Counted from the first letter of the stretch, positions 1-14,220 are shown. The stretch is DNA of 64,000 nt from Strigamia acuminata (GCA_949358305.1 OX442315.1:17324427-17388426); one strand, 5' to 3'. Notes: generated by a model not told the origin, from the letters alone. Translations and numbers: made by a program.

Positions 1-142
1 ACTGTTCATCGGAAAAGTTCTTGGTGATCTTGACGGGTGGGTCTTCTGTTAAGGAGTCCTCCGATCGGGCAGACAGCATGCGTTTCTTAGGGTCCGGGTT
101 CATTCTTGAGGGCCGAGATCCGAATGGACGCCTGGTATACAT
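1..142 (-). CDS. Possible third ORF of the Gypsy element, partial
   Basis: An ATG at 142-140 opens a frame of 47 codons that runs off the window edge. The peptide begins MYTRRPFGSRPSRM and is rich in charged residues. Directly upstream of the ATG is a pyrimidine tract ending in CAG, so the ATG could sit just behind a splice acceptor; the nearest upstream in-frame stop is about 50 bases away. A spliced ORF downstream of pol is where an envelope-like ORF lies in some Gypsy elements, but nothing in these 47 residues identifies one. It could also be a chance ORF or the start of a host exon. Confidence 0.3.
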   Translation of the reverse strand, partial: MYTRRPFGSRPSRMNPDPKKRMLSARSEDSLTEDPPVKITKNFSDEQ

Positions 143-1421
143 CTGGTACGTAACTTCCGGTGGGTAAAAACAAGAAACAGTCAGCAAAAGTTAACCAAAT
201 CTTAAGCCTACGAAAGTGTGTTGATCGACTCATGACAGAACATAATAACTACGAGTAGGTGAAATAAATTTACAGGGGAAAAATAATCGTTTTCATACAG
301 ACAGGAAATAAACCGTTCGCTAGGGACATCTAGGGATAAATTTTAGAAAAAGGTCTGAACAGATCAACGCCACCTGGCGGTAAAGATGAGCAAAAGGCGC
401 CATTTTCTAACGGAGCGCGTGGTAGAATTACGCCGAAGTTTTCAAACTGCCTAAATTTTTACGGGAAATTACGCGAATTTGATTTATAACAGCTCCTAGC
501 GAAACATTCGCTTAAATACAAATAAATTTCATATACCGAATTAAATCTTAAGGGCTAAGTGGCGGGTAAATGTGCGTGTCATGTGACGATCCTACATATG
601 AACATGCGTTCATTTACCGATAATATACATTGGGTGAGTGCTAATCACTAATTTCGACAGATAACTTACGCGTTTGAAGTAACTACGAATAAAGAACGAG
701 ATCTTTCGAAAAGTAGTGAAGCGAACGCTTTCGATGTGGCCGTGCTGAATAACCAAGTGAGAAACGATCGGAACGGATCGTACGATCAGCGATAAATTAG
801 CGACGAAATCGAAACTAAACAAAATTAAACACAACAATCGGTAAATTATTACCGTAAAATCAATTACAAGAGTAAATAACTACCGAAATATGGTGAAAAC
901 AACGGAAATCCAACTATCGGGTCGGGTAAGCGAGATGATCGAAGTGAAACTAACGTGTTGCGAAGTGACAAGTCAAGACTGGACAATGGATGTAAGTCGA
1001 GATACTAAGGGATTTGTCGAGAACAATAGCGTGGCTGATGACGTCAGAAAAGATAACGCCGAGCGTAGTAAGAATCACAAATTCTGAGTTTGAGATGGAG
1101 TCAAAGGTCGACCACTAATTGTTTTCAGCTGAGAATGTAGTCTGATCTACTAATCCGAAAGTAAGAAGTTGGAAGTAGGGGAATTCTTGACCCATATACA
1201 CGAAAACTTGCATAAATATCAAATATGAAACGAATAAATTTTTTGAAAGCCAACCTTAAATGAGATTTCTAACCTTAGAATTCACTAAAATCTTTTCTAC
1301 TAAGCGATGCGTAGGCTAAAAATTAGATAGACAACTTGGGATCAAATTGGAAATAAAATCGCAAATAATTATTTACTAAAAGATTTCGAACAAACCGCTT
1401 TCGATGCGAGATTTCCCAAAT
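143..1421. other. Noncoding stretch downstream of Gypsy pol
   Basis: About 1.3 kb between the pol stop and the possible third ORF. Only short ORFs occur on either strand, without recognisable motifs. No polypurine tract or LTR end is seen, and it does not resemble the LTR at 8548-10702. A CTCF-like word on the minus strand at 367-380 (CCGCCAGGTGGCGT) is noted without a claim of function. Confidence 0.4.
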
Positions 1422-4400
1422 CTAACTGAGATTTTGCGAATCGAGACACGTGACGAAGTCGTGCGCATAGCGCTTGTTTGCAACACGTGGTCGCTTCGAA
1501 GTTCGGGGTTCGACGTCATCACATCTCGGCGTTACAACACGCGTGGTAAGCGGAGTGACGTCAGTCGCGAGTTCCATTGGTTCCGCTGGCTCCGAACTTG
1601 GACTTGGTAAATTTTCATCGTTTTCCATCCAGCTGGGAGTTGGATGTGCCGAATCGGTGCCGTGTGTTTGGTTTTCGACCCACTCTTCAATCGGGTATTC
1701 CGGTAAATAGGGGGTGAGATGCTTGATATTAATAGAATTCTCTATTGAGCCATCTTCTAACTTTTCTAAACGATACGCGGTACCGCCTAATATCTTTATA
1801 ATTTTCCAGGGTCCGTCTCGTACTTCAGCCATTTTTGCTGAAAACTGCCGGTCGGCATTTGACAAGTGATGCGTCTTTCGCCAAACTAAATCGTCTAAAT
1901 CGAACGTTCCGATCCGGTATTTCTTGTGATGTATTTTCCTATGTTTCTCATAGTTTTCTTGAATTTTAGCGAACATCACGTTTTGTGCGAGGCGAATTGT
2001 ATTCTGAATCGACGCGATATACTTCTCGGGATCGTTGGGGTCGAGTTTGACGGAGTTATTAAGCGTGTTTGGATTCCAAGGCGGCGTAACTATCCTTCCA
2101 GAATTTAGTAATAAAGGTGTTGAGCCTGTTGCCTCCGAAATTGACGTACGAGTTGCAAATGCAAAATCGTGGATGAGTTCGTGCCAATGTTTGTGCACGT
2201 CAGTGAATAATGCCACCATCACCTTCAAATTCCTGTTGGCTCTTTCTGTCGGGTTTGCCGACGGGTTGTAGGTGCTTGTGTGTTTTACTGTTATGCCCTG
2301 TCGTTCACAGAATTTTCTGTAAATCAGGGCGCAGAATTGGGGACCATTATCGCTTATAATCTTTTTGGGTGAGCCATGTCTACATGCGACCTCATGTAGC
2401 TTCTCGACGATTATTTTTGCCGAAGCTGTGTGTAAAGCGAATACTTCTATATATTTTGTAGCGTTATCCATAATGACAAGTAACCATTTAAACTTATTAC
2501 CGGGTTTGGGACCCATTAAATCTACAGTGACCGTTTCCCACGGAAATGTCATACCTAAAGGCACATATTCGCCAGCAAGGGGCTTTCTTTGTAGTGGTTT
2601 GTACATTTGGCAATGTTGACAACCCGTCACATAACCACGTACGTCACGGGACATACCAAACCAATGATATAACATTTTTGCTCTGTCCAGAGTCTTTGCT
2701 ACACCTGCGTGGCCTGCCATAGGGTGCCCGTGGCACGCAAATAACGCACGCTTAAGTAAACTGCGAGGCATTGCAGCCTTGAACCCATTTCCAGTATCTA
2801 ATAATTCCTCGTCAAATGTCGGAGCGAATCTCGCAAGTAAATCGCCATCCATCATGTAATGGCGACACAATTTTTTAAAATCTCGTAAATGCAATTTATT
2901 ATTTTTGGGCAGCTCATCTTTAGAAATGAACTGAATTATGTCATACAAAAAGGGGTCAGCACGTTGTGCGTTTATAATTTCGTCGCGGGAGGGCGGAACT
3001 GTCTTTAACGCATCTGTGAGTGCAGACATTAGGGTTTCATTGCGTTTGCAATTTTTGTCGGTCTTTTTTGTTGTGTCTAAGAAATTTAAAATGTCAGTTG
3101 AAGTTAACTCGTCAGGGCTACCATCCCCCTGTGTTTCAACAGAATTGACATACTCAATTCTGAGGGAACACAACTGTTCTTTAGTTTCTTTCGAAACACT
3201 AACGCCTTTATTTCTATTTCCGGTCCACTCGGGCCAGTATTGGGTCACTTCAGTGTGTTCTACGTGGTCAGTAGACGGGATATGCTCTTCAGAGAGCGGG
3301 GCTCGGGAGAGGGCATCGGCAATTTGGTTATATTTGCCCTGGCGGTATTCAATTTTGAACGCGCCAGACTGTAGTCTCGTGGCCCATCGACCAAATCGTC
3401 CAGAGGGTTCTGGCGACGTCATAAGCCATTTGAGTGCCTGCGCGTCACTTTCCAGTTGAAAAGTGGTATATTCGAGAAAGGGGCGAAATCGGTCGACTGC
3501 CCAAACAACAGCCAAACATTCAAGTTCCGGGGTATTGTAGCGGACTTCCGCTCCTTTCAACACGCGGCTAGCGTATGCTGCCGGTTTTAAAACCTTTTTT
3601 CCATTTAATTCGACTTCTTGCATGAGGACAGCTCCTAAACCGTCATGACTGGCATCAGTCTGAATGACGAATGGCTTATTCAGCTCTGGGCGGAGTAAAC
3701 AACCATCAGTCATAAGTTTTTCTTTTAAAGTTGCGAACGCATCTTTTTGATCTTTCTCCCAAACAAATGGCAGATCCTTCTTTGTCAGACTGGACAGGGG
3801 TCTAGCGATGGAGGCGTAATTGGGGACAAATTTACGCAAATATCCGGTCATGCCCAGAAATCTCTGGACCTCTTTTACGGTTGTAGGGGCGGGAAAACTA
3901 TCTATAGCCAATAGTTTTAACGTGTCGGCCTTAGTGCCTTCCTTGGTTATCATGAAACCTAAGAACTTCAACTCGGTTTGTCCAAAACGGGACTTTGTCA
4001 TGCTCACAGTTAAACCTGCATTTCTTAAAAGTTGTAAAACTTGTTTAATATGCTTTAAATGTTCTTCCCAAGTTTTTGAATAAATTATTATGTCGTCCAG
4101 GTACACAAGACAAAACTCACCAGCTACGGGGGCCAAAATTTGCTCCATTAAATTCTGAAATGTTGCGGGGGCGTTACACAAGCCGAACGGCATGCGCTTG
4201 AATTGGTATTTTCCCATGGGTGTATAAAAAGCAGTAATTGGTCTACTTTCTGGATCCATCTCTACCTGGTAATATCCCTTGACGAGATCCATGCTCGTGA
4301 AATATTTGGCCGCTCCTAAATACATCAAAATCATGTGGATATCTGGCATGGCGATCGTATCTTGCACGGTCGACGAGTTGATCCATCGATAATCGATACA

Positions 4401-5576
4401 GAGACGGTAAGATCCGTCGGGTTTGGATACAATTAGGGGATGAGACACGTAGGGGCCAACCGGAGCTGGTTCGATAAGATCTAGGTCAATCAACTCTTGT
4501 ACCAGAGTCTTAAGTATGGCACGCTTAGTTGGATTGTACATCCGGTATGGAGATTTTCGGGGGTTATCACGCAGCATAATGGAATGCTTAACGATGTGGG
4601 TGCGACCGGGAGTGTCGCTAAAAACCGACTGGACGCTTTCCAGAACCGCTTTTAATAGAAGCCGTTGATCGGGTGTACAATTGGCGTGTGCCACCAGCTT
4701 CTCACTCCAATCGAGCGAACGCTCAATTTGTCGTGAGAGAGAAGGAATATCCTTTGCGTAAACTGGTGGCACCAGACAATCTTTAGGAACGCCAGGAGGG
4801 GTGACAATTGCGTCATGAGGATCGAGGTCAGCAATCTCCTCTAAAGTGGTGCTTGCATTCACAAGCGCTTTTCTGACGGCCTTCTTTGCTTTAAATCTCT
4901 TGGACCGTAAAACCTTTAAACATTGCTTTTCTAACTTATTAATTTCTTTTTTAGTGGCATAAGGAATCGCTACATCCGGGTCGTTACCACATCTCGCCAA
5001 TTGTTCGTCGGGGCGCAAGTATAAAGAGGTTTTGCGCATAAAATTGTGACCAATCGTTAAATTTGTCACTCTGGGGGGCAAAACTATGAAAGTAAAGGGT
5101 GTATGATGATTTGCCCACTGTATAGTGAGATCTACCTTGCCTATTGGCTTGTGCTTAATCCCGGGGGCAGAAATTCGCACGTTGTTTTTAATTTTACGAA
5201 CAGATTCGTATGGAATGCCAAAGACGGGTAGTAATTGTTCGCCTATAAAGCAACTGGTGGCGCCAGAATCTACTAACGCCAAAGACGGGACTCCATTCAC
5301 GTGGACATTAATTTGGGCGTGGTCAGTGGCTGAAGATGACGCCATAGACATTAAACGTTCCGTGAAACGTTCTTTTAAATCGTAGAGGGGTTCGGGTTTG
5401 GAGGAAAAAGGAAAATCTTCCGATCCTGCCAGGGCAAGGGACATTTTGTTGAAATTTTCGCATAAATTTAACTCTGGGTTAAGGAGAGGGTTATTAAATT
5501 GAATTCCGGTTTTTATTTGGGGCTGAACTATTTGGGCGTCAGTCCCTGTTGCAAGTTTTTTAACTGTGGGCACTCT
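1422..5576 (-). CDS. pol: Gypsy Pol polyprotein (protease, RT, RNase H, integrase)
   Basis: The frame opens after a TAA at 5579-5577 and has no ATG before the overlap with gag, so it is expected to be made as Gag-Pol by -1 frameshifting at 5561-5555. Counting from the GTG at 5573 it has 1383 codons. Aspartic protease has DSGAT at about residue 102. RT spans about 340-540, with YLDD at 491-494. RNase H spans about 630-755, with acidic residues at D640, E683 or E685, D710 and D753. An HHCC zinc-binding region ends with C985 and C988. The integrase core has D1018, D1075 and E1110, followed by a GPW-type (GPY/F-like) module near the C-terminus. No chromodomain is seen. The order RT-RNase H-integrase is diagnostic of Ty3/Gypsy. 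The frame is uninterrupted, so it may still be active. Confidence 0.95.
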   Translation of the reverse strand, partial: RVPTVKKLATGTDAQIVQPQIKTGIQFNNPLLNPELNLCENFNKMSLALAGSEDFPFSSKPEPLYDLKERFTERLMSMASSSATDHAQINVHVNGVPSLALVDSGATSCFIGEQLLPVFGIPYESVRKIKNNVRISAPGIKHKPIGKVDLTIQWANHHTPFTFIVLPPRVTNLTIGHNFMRKTSLYLRPDEQLARCGNDPDVAIPYATKKEINKLEKQCLKVLRSKRFKAKKAVRKALVNASTTLEEIADLDPHDAIVTPPGVPKDCLVPPVYAKDIPSLSRQIERSLDWSEKLVAHANCTPDQRLLLKAVLESVQSVFSDTPGRTHIVKHSIMLRDNPRKSPYRMYNPTKRAILKTLVQELIDLDLIEPAPVGPYVSHPLIVSKPDGSYRLCIDYRWINSSTVQDTIAMPDIHMILMYLGAAKYFTSMDLVKGYYQVEMDPESRPITAFYTPMGKYQFKRMPFGLCNAPATFQNLMEQILAPVAGEFCLVYLDDIIIYSKTWEEHLKHIKQVLQLLRNAGLTVSMTKSRFGQTELKFLGFMITKEGTKADTLKLLAIDSFPAPTTVKEVQRFLGMTGYLRKFVPNYASIARPLSSLTKKDLPFVWEKDQKDAFATLKEKLMTDGCLLRPELNKPFVIQTDASHDGLGAVLMQEVELNGKKVLKPAAYASRVLKGAEVRYNTPELECLAVVWAVDRFRPFLEYTTFQLESDAQALKWLMTSPEPSGRFGRWATRLQSGAFKIEYRQGKYNQIADALSRAPLSEEHIPSTDHVEHTEVTQYWPEWTGNRNKGVSVSKETKEQLCSLRIEYVNSVETQGDGSPDELTSTDILNFLDTTKKTDKNCKRNETLMSALTDALKTVPPSRDEIINAQRADPFLYDIIQFISKDELPKNNKLHLRDFKKLCRHYMMDGDLLARFAPTFDEELLDTGNGFKAAMPRSLLKRALFACHGHPMAGHAGVAKTLDRAKMLYHWFGMSRDVRGYVTGCQHCQMYKPLQRKPLAGEYVPLGMTFPWETVTVDLMGPKPGNKFKWLLVIMDNATKYIEVFALHTASAKIIVEKLHEVACRHGSPKKIISDNGPQFCALIYRKFCERQGITVKHTSTYNPSANPTERANRNLKVMVALFTDVHKHWHELIHDFAFATRTSISEATGSTPLLLNSGRIVTPPWNPNTLNNSVKLDPNDPEKYIASIQNTIRLAQNVMFAKIQENYEKHRKIHHKKYRIGTFDLDDLVWRKTHHLSNADRQFSAKMAEVRDGPWKIIKILGGTAYRLEKLEDGSIENSINIKHLTPYLPEYPIEEWVENQTHGTDSAHPTPSWMENDENLPSPSSEPAEPMELATDVTPLTTRVVTPRCDDVEPRTSKRPRVANKRYAHDFVTCLDSQNLS

Positions 5577-7345
5577 TTAAGTCCATGGCCGGGCTCTTTG
5601 CACAGTGGACACTTTGCTAACTCTTGTAATACCTTGGTCAATACTGGGTCTTCCACCTTTGTCTTTTTTGCGTCTCCAGAATTGGAATGCGATTGCGATC
5701 TGTGGTCGCGCTTTTTATTATGGTTATGATCACCATTTGATTTGTAAGTTGGGCATTTATTTCTGAAGTGCTCTTTGCTTCCGCAATTGAAGCAAGTACC
5801 CTTCTCGAACCTCTTAACGTGTTGTTGAATATGATTGTACAGTTCCTCACTAGGGGTTTTGGATTCGGAATCGGAAGTCTCAGAATCTTCTGAAGTTTCG
5901 GATCCTGAGGACACGGAAATCTTATTTAAAATTTTCTTGACAGTATTTTTATATTTATTGTGATGATAACGATGTTTGTATTTGTTATCATGGGATCTAC
6001 TACCATCTGAGTTTTCAGATTTCTTCTCTTCTTTTGTCTCTTTTGGGGTATCAGCTGTCTTTGCAGCGGGGGGTTTTGTTTCTTTGGGTTTTGTCCCTGG
6101 GGCGATGGGGTCATTGCCCACTTTGACATCGTACTTCTCCTTATCTGCTAATACTTTCTTGTATATCCGTTCTAGATCACCTTTGTCTAAATTGTTTATT
6201 TCTAGACGGCTACGAATATCAGGGGTTGCGTAGCGTTGCATCATTTTACGCGCAACAATTCCGTTGTACGTAGATTGCTGTCGCCAGCAGTTATAGTACC
6301 GAAGTACATAATGATAAACGGTTTCGCCTTCTTCCGCCACTTGTTCGAAACAACGTTCACCGCGTTGGTCCTCGTTCAGCCCGAAACGGTTTTGAAACAC
6401 GGTTTTAAATTCGTCCCACACCGTAAGGTGCGGAGCAAAATCGTCAAACCAAGTCAAGGCCACTCCAGACAAGTATGCGGGGACACATTGCGTAATTGCT
6501 TCGTCGAGGGGGCAACCTTTGTTACGTGCTGCTCCGATTACAGCATCTATAAACGCGCTGCACTCTGCAGGAGTTCCTTCCCCAGTGAAGCGTGGTACCT
6601 CTAGACCCTTAAAATTATAACGACGTGACTCGTTTTGCAGAGAACTGTTTTGATCGTGGGGAGGGGGTGAGCGATCTCGCTCTTCTCGTTGGCGGTTCTC
6701 CTGGCCAGCTTGAAATGCCGTAAAACTCGCGGCCATCTGCCTCACACTGTCGGCCAAAGTTAATAAAGTATCATTTGGAATTGAGGAATTGTTAGTGGTA
6801 TGCGATTGATGCGAGCGAGGGGACGTATTCAAGCGTCTACGCGGGGTTGATTGGTTGATTAAGTTCGGGTTAGGAACGGGTGGTGGAGTTACAGGGCGCG
6901 GTGTTACAGGGCGGTTATGAGTTTGGTTGGTCTGCTGCGCCAATGTCGCCTGGGCCTGGGCTAGGGCCTGAGCATCGGCCTGTGCCTGGGCTTGCGCCTG
7001 TGCTAGAGCATCCGCTAAAGCTTGGGCATCCGCCTGGGCTTGAGCGTTAGCCTGAGCTAGAGCGTCGACCTGTGCTTGCGTGTCAGCACGGGCCTGAGCC
7101 TCCCTGTCTGCCAATGCCTGAACAGACCGAGTGACAAAATCATTTATATTCACATAGTTTGCGGGGTCTAATCCCATCGTAACTCCCAAATTCAACAATG
7201 CCGGCAAATCAATAATTTCAGGGACGCTGAGATCCAAGGTCGTCGAGCTTTGACTACCTCCAGCGGGAGGGTTGAGATTACTATCGTTCAAACTGCTAGG
7301 GGAGGTGACAACTTTGGGGTTAGGCAAAGTTGGTCTGGGTGCCAT
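5528..7345 (-). CDS. gag: Gypsy Gag (nucleocapsid polyprotein)
   Basis: A 605-residue structural protein that would package element RNA into virus-like particles. An Ala/Gln-rich repetitive stretch lies at about residues 82-137 and probably forms helix or coiled coil. A capsid-like region follows at about 240-400. The C-terminal part is Lys/Ser-rich with two CCHC zinc knuckles of the CX2CX4HX4C form at about 518-531 (CFNCGSKEHFRNKC) and 579-592 (CPLCKEPGHGLKEC). The ATG at 7345 is the first in a frame that follows a 1.2-kb leader. The stop at 5530-5528 lies inside the start of the pol frame, giving an overlap of about 49 bases. Confidence 0.93.
   Translation of the reverse strand: MAPRPTLPNPKVVTSPSSLNDSNLNPPAGGSQSSTTLDLSVPEIIDLPALLNLGVTMGLDPANYVNINDFVTRSVQALADREAQARADTQAQVDALAQANAQAQADAQALADALAQAQAQAQADAQALAQAQATLAQQTNQTHNRPVTPRPVTPPPVPNPNLINQSTPRRRLNTSPRSHQSHTTNNSSIPNDTLLTLADSVRQMAASFTAFQAGQENRQREERDRSPPPHDQNSSLQNESRRYNFKGLEVPRFTGEGTPAECSAFIDAVIGAARNKGCPLDEAITQCVPAYLSGVALTWFDDFAPHLTVWDEFKTVFQNRFGLNEDQRGERCFEQVAEEGETVYHYVLRYYNCWRQQSTYNGIVARKMMQRYATPDIRSRLEINNLDKGDLERIYKKVLADKEKYDVKVGNDPIAPGTKPKETKPPAAKTADTPKETKEEKKSENSDGSRSHDNKYKHRYHHNKYKNTVKKILNKISVSSGSETSEDSETSDSESKTPSEELYNHIQQHVKRFEKGTCFNCGSKEHFRNKCPTYKSNGDHNHNKKRDHRSQSHSNSGDAKKTKVEDPVLTKVLQELAKCPLCKEPGHGLKECPQLKNLQQGLTPK
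5555..5561 (-). promoter_or_regulatory. -1 ribosomal frameshift slippery heptamer, A AAA AAC
   Basis: In the gag frame the codons read TTA AAA AAC, giving the canonical X XXY YYZ heptamer A AAA AAC, nine codons before the gag stop. Moving back one base enters the pol frame, which is open from 5576 and lacks an ATG here. Position, heptamer and frame offset agree. A downstream pseudoknot was not evaluated. Confidence 0.85.
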
Positions 7346-8528
7346 CGTAATTTATTTAACGTTGCTAACGCAAGTGTATAATTAAACAACCTGGATTTTC
7401 TACTCTCTTTTTCTTGAAATTCGCCTTCTGAGATTATCAGAAAACTCAAGTGAATATTGGATCAAACTTAAATTTTGACCTGAACACAATGGAATTCCTA
7501 AATTCGAACGAATTCAAGAAAACAACGCTAAACAAATATTGCTAAACACTATCAATTAAAATTCCTCAAAAGGGTAAATAAGGCAAATTGGATTGTCCTA
7601 CCGTCAGTGGAGTGTTCGAATCTAGTTGTAGTGGTTGATCGAATCTGCGATTCAGCCTGCAATGAAGTGGTCGTCTGGCACACGAAGGAACACAGTAGAA
7701 GTACTTCGAGAAGTGAAGGGAAGTGAAGGAAACTAGGGTTTTATAACTTTTGGAAGGCACAAAGAGAATAATTATTTGGCAGACATGAGATTATGCTAAT
7801 GTCGATAATTGTCTAGTCTGGCGACAGGCAGTCGGCAAAGGAAAGTTGGAAACAATAAACAGGATCTTGAAACAATAGGGATTAAATTTTGGTGCAGAGG
7901 TGCTACATTTTTGGTAGGTCTAAAGTCTCCAAAATAGGTGTAGAATCTGAAGGTTTCAAGATGTTAACCCATTTAGATTATTTAATATAGGAGAAGAAAT
8001 TAATTTGAATTATTTGTTATGAAAATTAATTAATTTGATTTTTAATTCTAAATCTATAGAAAGTTGTTAGTAATTAAGTAAATATTGGATAAATCGTTTT
8101 ATGATGTGCTTGAAGTAGTTTTAATAATTTAATTTTAGTGAAATGTTTAATTTTGGAGGAAAGTTTCAGGTTGATTTAATTGGTAAAAGCTGGGAACTTT
8201 AACTTGCAAACTCCGTAGTGGGTTGAGGGGTTTAGAGGAAAGAGGGGAAAAGTCTTTAAGTGATAGCCTTAGGCTAGTTGACCAACACCTGTTTCTTTGG
8301 CACACTTCAACCTGTTTTGCACAAAACTGAAAAATTCACTTTTTATACAAATTAGACATATACAACCCAAAAATTAAGATTTAAACACTATTATTAAATG
8401 AAATATTTACAGCTCTTTGATTTTCAAACACAAAACCAAATATTTACATTTTTCGCAATTTTTGATAATTGCATCAAATCAATCTATCAACTTTTACAAT
8501 TATGCAAATTAGCTACTTAATATGCATA
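7346..8528 (-). other. Gypsy 5' leader (untranslated)
   Basis: About 1.2 kb between the primer binding site and the gag ATG. It is AT-rich, with only short ORFs and no recognised domain. It presumably carries the packaging signal. A long leader of this kind fits the element's large LTR. Confidence 0.6.
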
Positions 8529-8545
8529 TCCTGTCGCGGACGCCA
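8529..8545 (-). other. Primer binding site, tRNA-Arg-like
   Basis: On the minus strand the sequence TGGCGTCCGCGACAGGA follows the 5' LTR after two bases. Its complement matches the 3' end of an arginine tRNA including the CCA tail, with one mismatch to the CCG-anticodon form as I remember it. It begins with TGG, as Gypsy-element primer sites usually do. Confidence 0.75.
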
Positions 8546-8547
8546 CT

Positions 8548-11306
<2,759 letters not shown>

Positions 11307-13228
11307 GCGTTAATGGCGTCAAATAAAAGCCAGGTTTAGCGCAGCAGCTCAGAGTGAACACTGTGATGTGATTTAAAAAGGCGGACGACACCTGATTTTT
11401 TTTTAAAAATACTGAAATAGTGTTTGTAGGCGGAATCAGTAATCTCATTCAGGGGCCTAATAAGTAATAAATAAATGAGAAAGAAATTTCCTTCGGAATT
11501 TTTTTTTCACGAGTTTTTTGATGGATTTATTTTGCTCAGGAAATTTTTTTTCTTTTTTTCTTTTAATTTTAATTTTAATTTAATTTTTTTTTTTTTTTTT
11601 TGTTAAATTATTATTTTTCAATGAGAACAAAATTATTTTGGTGTGGTCCTTGTTTGTAGATTAATTTCATTTAAATGTTATTTGTCATTTCGTATCGTGT
11701 GCGCAAACATGTTCGTGTGTGATGAGTGAGTGGAAAACCATTTGAGGTGAAAAATCATAATGCTTTTAAGTTCCTATTACAAAATAGTATAACGATGGCT
11801 TGTTTCCGTTTATTTATTAATTTTTTTTTTTTAATTTTACAAATCATAATACCTTTATTTTTAATTTTTCTTTGTTTTTTCTTACGTGCCCCTACCTACA
11901 AATAAGAACAAAAATACTGTTTTTGATGTTTTTTTTTGTTCCTATTCAGAATCAAACGAAAAAATCTCATTTGTTAAAGGTATTATCTTGCATTAATTCA
12001 CTTTTTTTAAAAACTTTGTTTGTATATTAATTGAAAAACTTAAAGAAGAAGAAAAGTATAGAAAAACAAGTTTTTTCCTCATGTGGTTAAATTGCCTCAT
12101 TAAATCAGGTGTTTTTTTTCTATAACAATAAAGGTACTAATAAAAAGGGCCACTATAATATTTAAAAGTTTCATATCACAGGGTCACAGGGCTGTTGCCT
12201 TTAGTATTTACGTGTGGATTTATTATTTTTGTTTATTTTGATTTTTTAATTTGTCATTTAACGAAGTTAAAAATGTTTCAAAATTGTCAGCATATTTTTA
12301 AAGAATGAAATCCCTGTTGTGTGGCATATTACATATAAAAATGGACATTTTTTTGTAAAGAAACCAATTTTTAAGGAAGTTTTGACAAATTATTATTTTT
12401 TTTATTGTTATTCTTATCTTGTTGTAGAATCGAATTACGAAAAATAGGTTTAAAAAAAAATTGGTTTTCTCGAGTTGGTTTTTTTTTGTTTATGTTTTCC
12501 CAATTTGCCTCATTAAGGGATGAAATTTTTACTTCAGTGTCGTGGTTGTAGTTCTCCAGTATTCTATAATTGTGAAACTTGAATCTAATGTACTGTAAGT
12601 TAAAAAAGAAAAAAAAGGAATTTGCCGTCCCCTGTCGATCAACAAAAGAATATTTAATACAAAAGTGCAGTGGGTGATTATGTTTTTTTTTGTTTTTTTG
12701 TTTTTGAAAACTGAAAAATTGTTCAATAAGTAATATTTTTGGGTGAATCATGAGTTTTTAAGCTGTTTTGAATGGCTGGGAATATATTTTTTGTTTTAAA
12801 TTTCATTTAATATAATAAAAAAAAAAAATTAATAAAAATTAAATTTAATAAAAATGAAAAGTTCTTTTTTTGATAATTTTAAAAAAACGTAGTTTTAGGA
12901 GTTAAAAAAAAATTTTTTTAATCCTAAAGAAATATATTATATAATAATAATAAAAAGAAATTATTTTAAAATATTTTGAATTTGTACCTAAAAAGTATTC
13001 CTCCGCTGCCATTTTGAAGCAACTTGAAAGAACAAAAATAAAATTAACAAAAGATATTAGCTATTTTTTTTAAAAAACAATTTTTTACCACTGCAGTTTC
13101 TGGATTTCCATCACATTGTTGTGGATTTCAATCCCATTTTCTAATGTTTTCATTACTGCGGCCCGGGTGAGGCCTATGCATTTATAATGGGTGAAAAAAA
13201 AAAATAGTTTACAAAATGGTATCTATAG
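11307..13228 (+). other. Presumed belle 3' UTR, first part
   Basis: About 1.9 kb of T- and A-rich sequence downstream of the belle stop. No gene or domain is seen on either strand; the minus-strand ORF near 12371-12751 is low complexity. Assignment to the belle 3' UTR rests on position and on similar composition continuing at 19305 beyond the inserted LTR elements. Confidence 0.4.
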
Positions 13229-14016
13229 TGTGGTGATCTCAAAATATTCACCAACTTAGAAGATAAAATTAATTGTCTTCTAATTAATTTGACTGTGGCA
13301 CACGCCAAGTCAGATCATGTGACCGAGGGGAGAAATCCTCTCTAGGCACATATCACCCCAGGTTGTCCGGGGTGAAAAACGGTTATTAGCCGTTATGGTG
13401 CAATATGGTGTAATAACCACTAGTTGCACCCATTTGAGCTAAGTGCGCAGGTTTTCTGCGCAATATTGAAGCGTGCTGGGCTCGCGCCTTGGCTCAAATC
13501 GGGACTCTGAAAAATAACACACAACCACAAACATCACTGCTTTTGCTCCTGAAAGAAAAGTATTGATAGTGGACTCGTGTTCTTCAGTTTCACCTGCTAT
13601 CTTTGTGTCACCCAAAGCACAAAGCCAGCAATCCTGCTTGAATTAGCCGTCGCTAATTCCAGCAATCGAATCGAGAAGTTTCCCGACGATCGTGAACCAT
13701 CGCCGTCGCTGCCGCGCGAACGACAGCCACCGCCATCGAACGAGAGCCGGACGCCTGCCCCGTGAACCACCGCCGCTGAGCCGTCGTACGAGGACAGAAG
13801 AAACCCACGAGAACCATCGTCTTCGACCATCGTTCGTGAGTTTGCAAAACGAAGACATTTGCCTTCGCTCAACAACATTGTGTTGTTTAAGCGCCATTAC
13901 TGACGCTTTGTAGCTTGCAACAGTCGTTGCAAGCCCTTCCTTTGTTATTCTTCCCGCTCATTATTCAGCGACTTGTCGCTCTCGAATCATTATTTCTAGT
14001 CATTTCATTGTAATTT

Positions 14017-14218
14017 TGTTAGATTCGGTGGAATAAAGTTCACAACTCACATACAAGATGAATAAACAAGTATAATGTTCCAAACTAATATCAAATTACA
14101 CAGGTTGAGTACACACGCATTACAGCTTCATCGTATCAGTATAACAATTCCCATCATTCCTAGCAACAACAAAAGATAATCTCAAACAAGGTATAATTAA
14201 ATAACAAACTCTCTAACA
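14017..14218 (-). repeat. Copia 3' LTR
   Basis: 202 bp, plus-strand ends TGTTAGATTC and CTCTCTAACA. It matches the copy at 18922-19123 base for base as far as I can read. The short inverted repeat TGTTAGA/TCTAACA marks the ends. Confidence 0.95.
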
Positions 14219-14220
14219 AA

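Noticed and set aside
367-380. CTCF-like word in the Gypsy 3' region
   Set aside because: Last consensus position mismatches and it lies alone in transposon sequence; too weak to call as a site.
13577-13913. Overlapping ORFs on both strands in the GC-rich stretch of the solo LTR
   Set aside because: Four mutually overlapping frames with Arg/Ser/Pro-rich content and no splice or family support; GC richness alone explains them.
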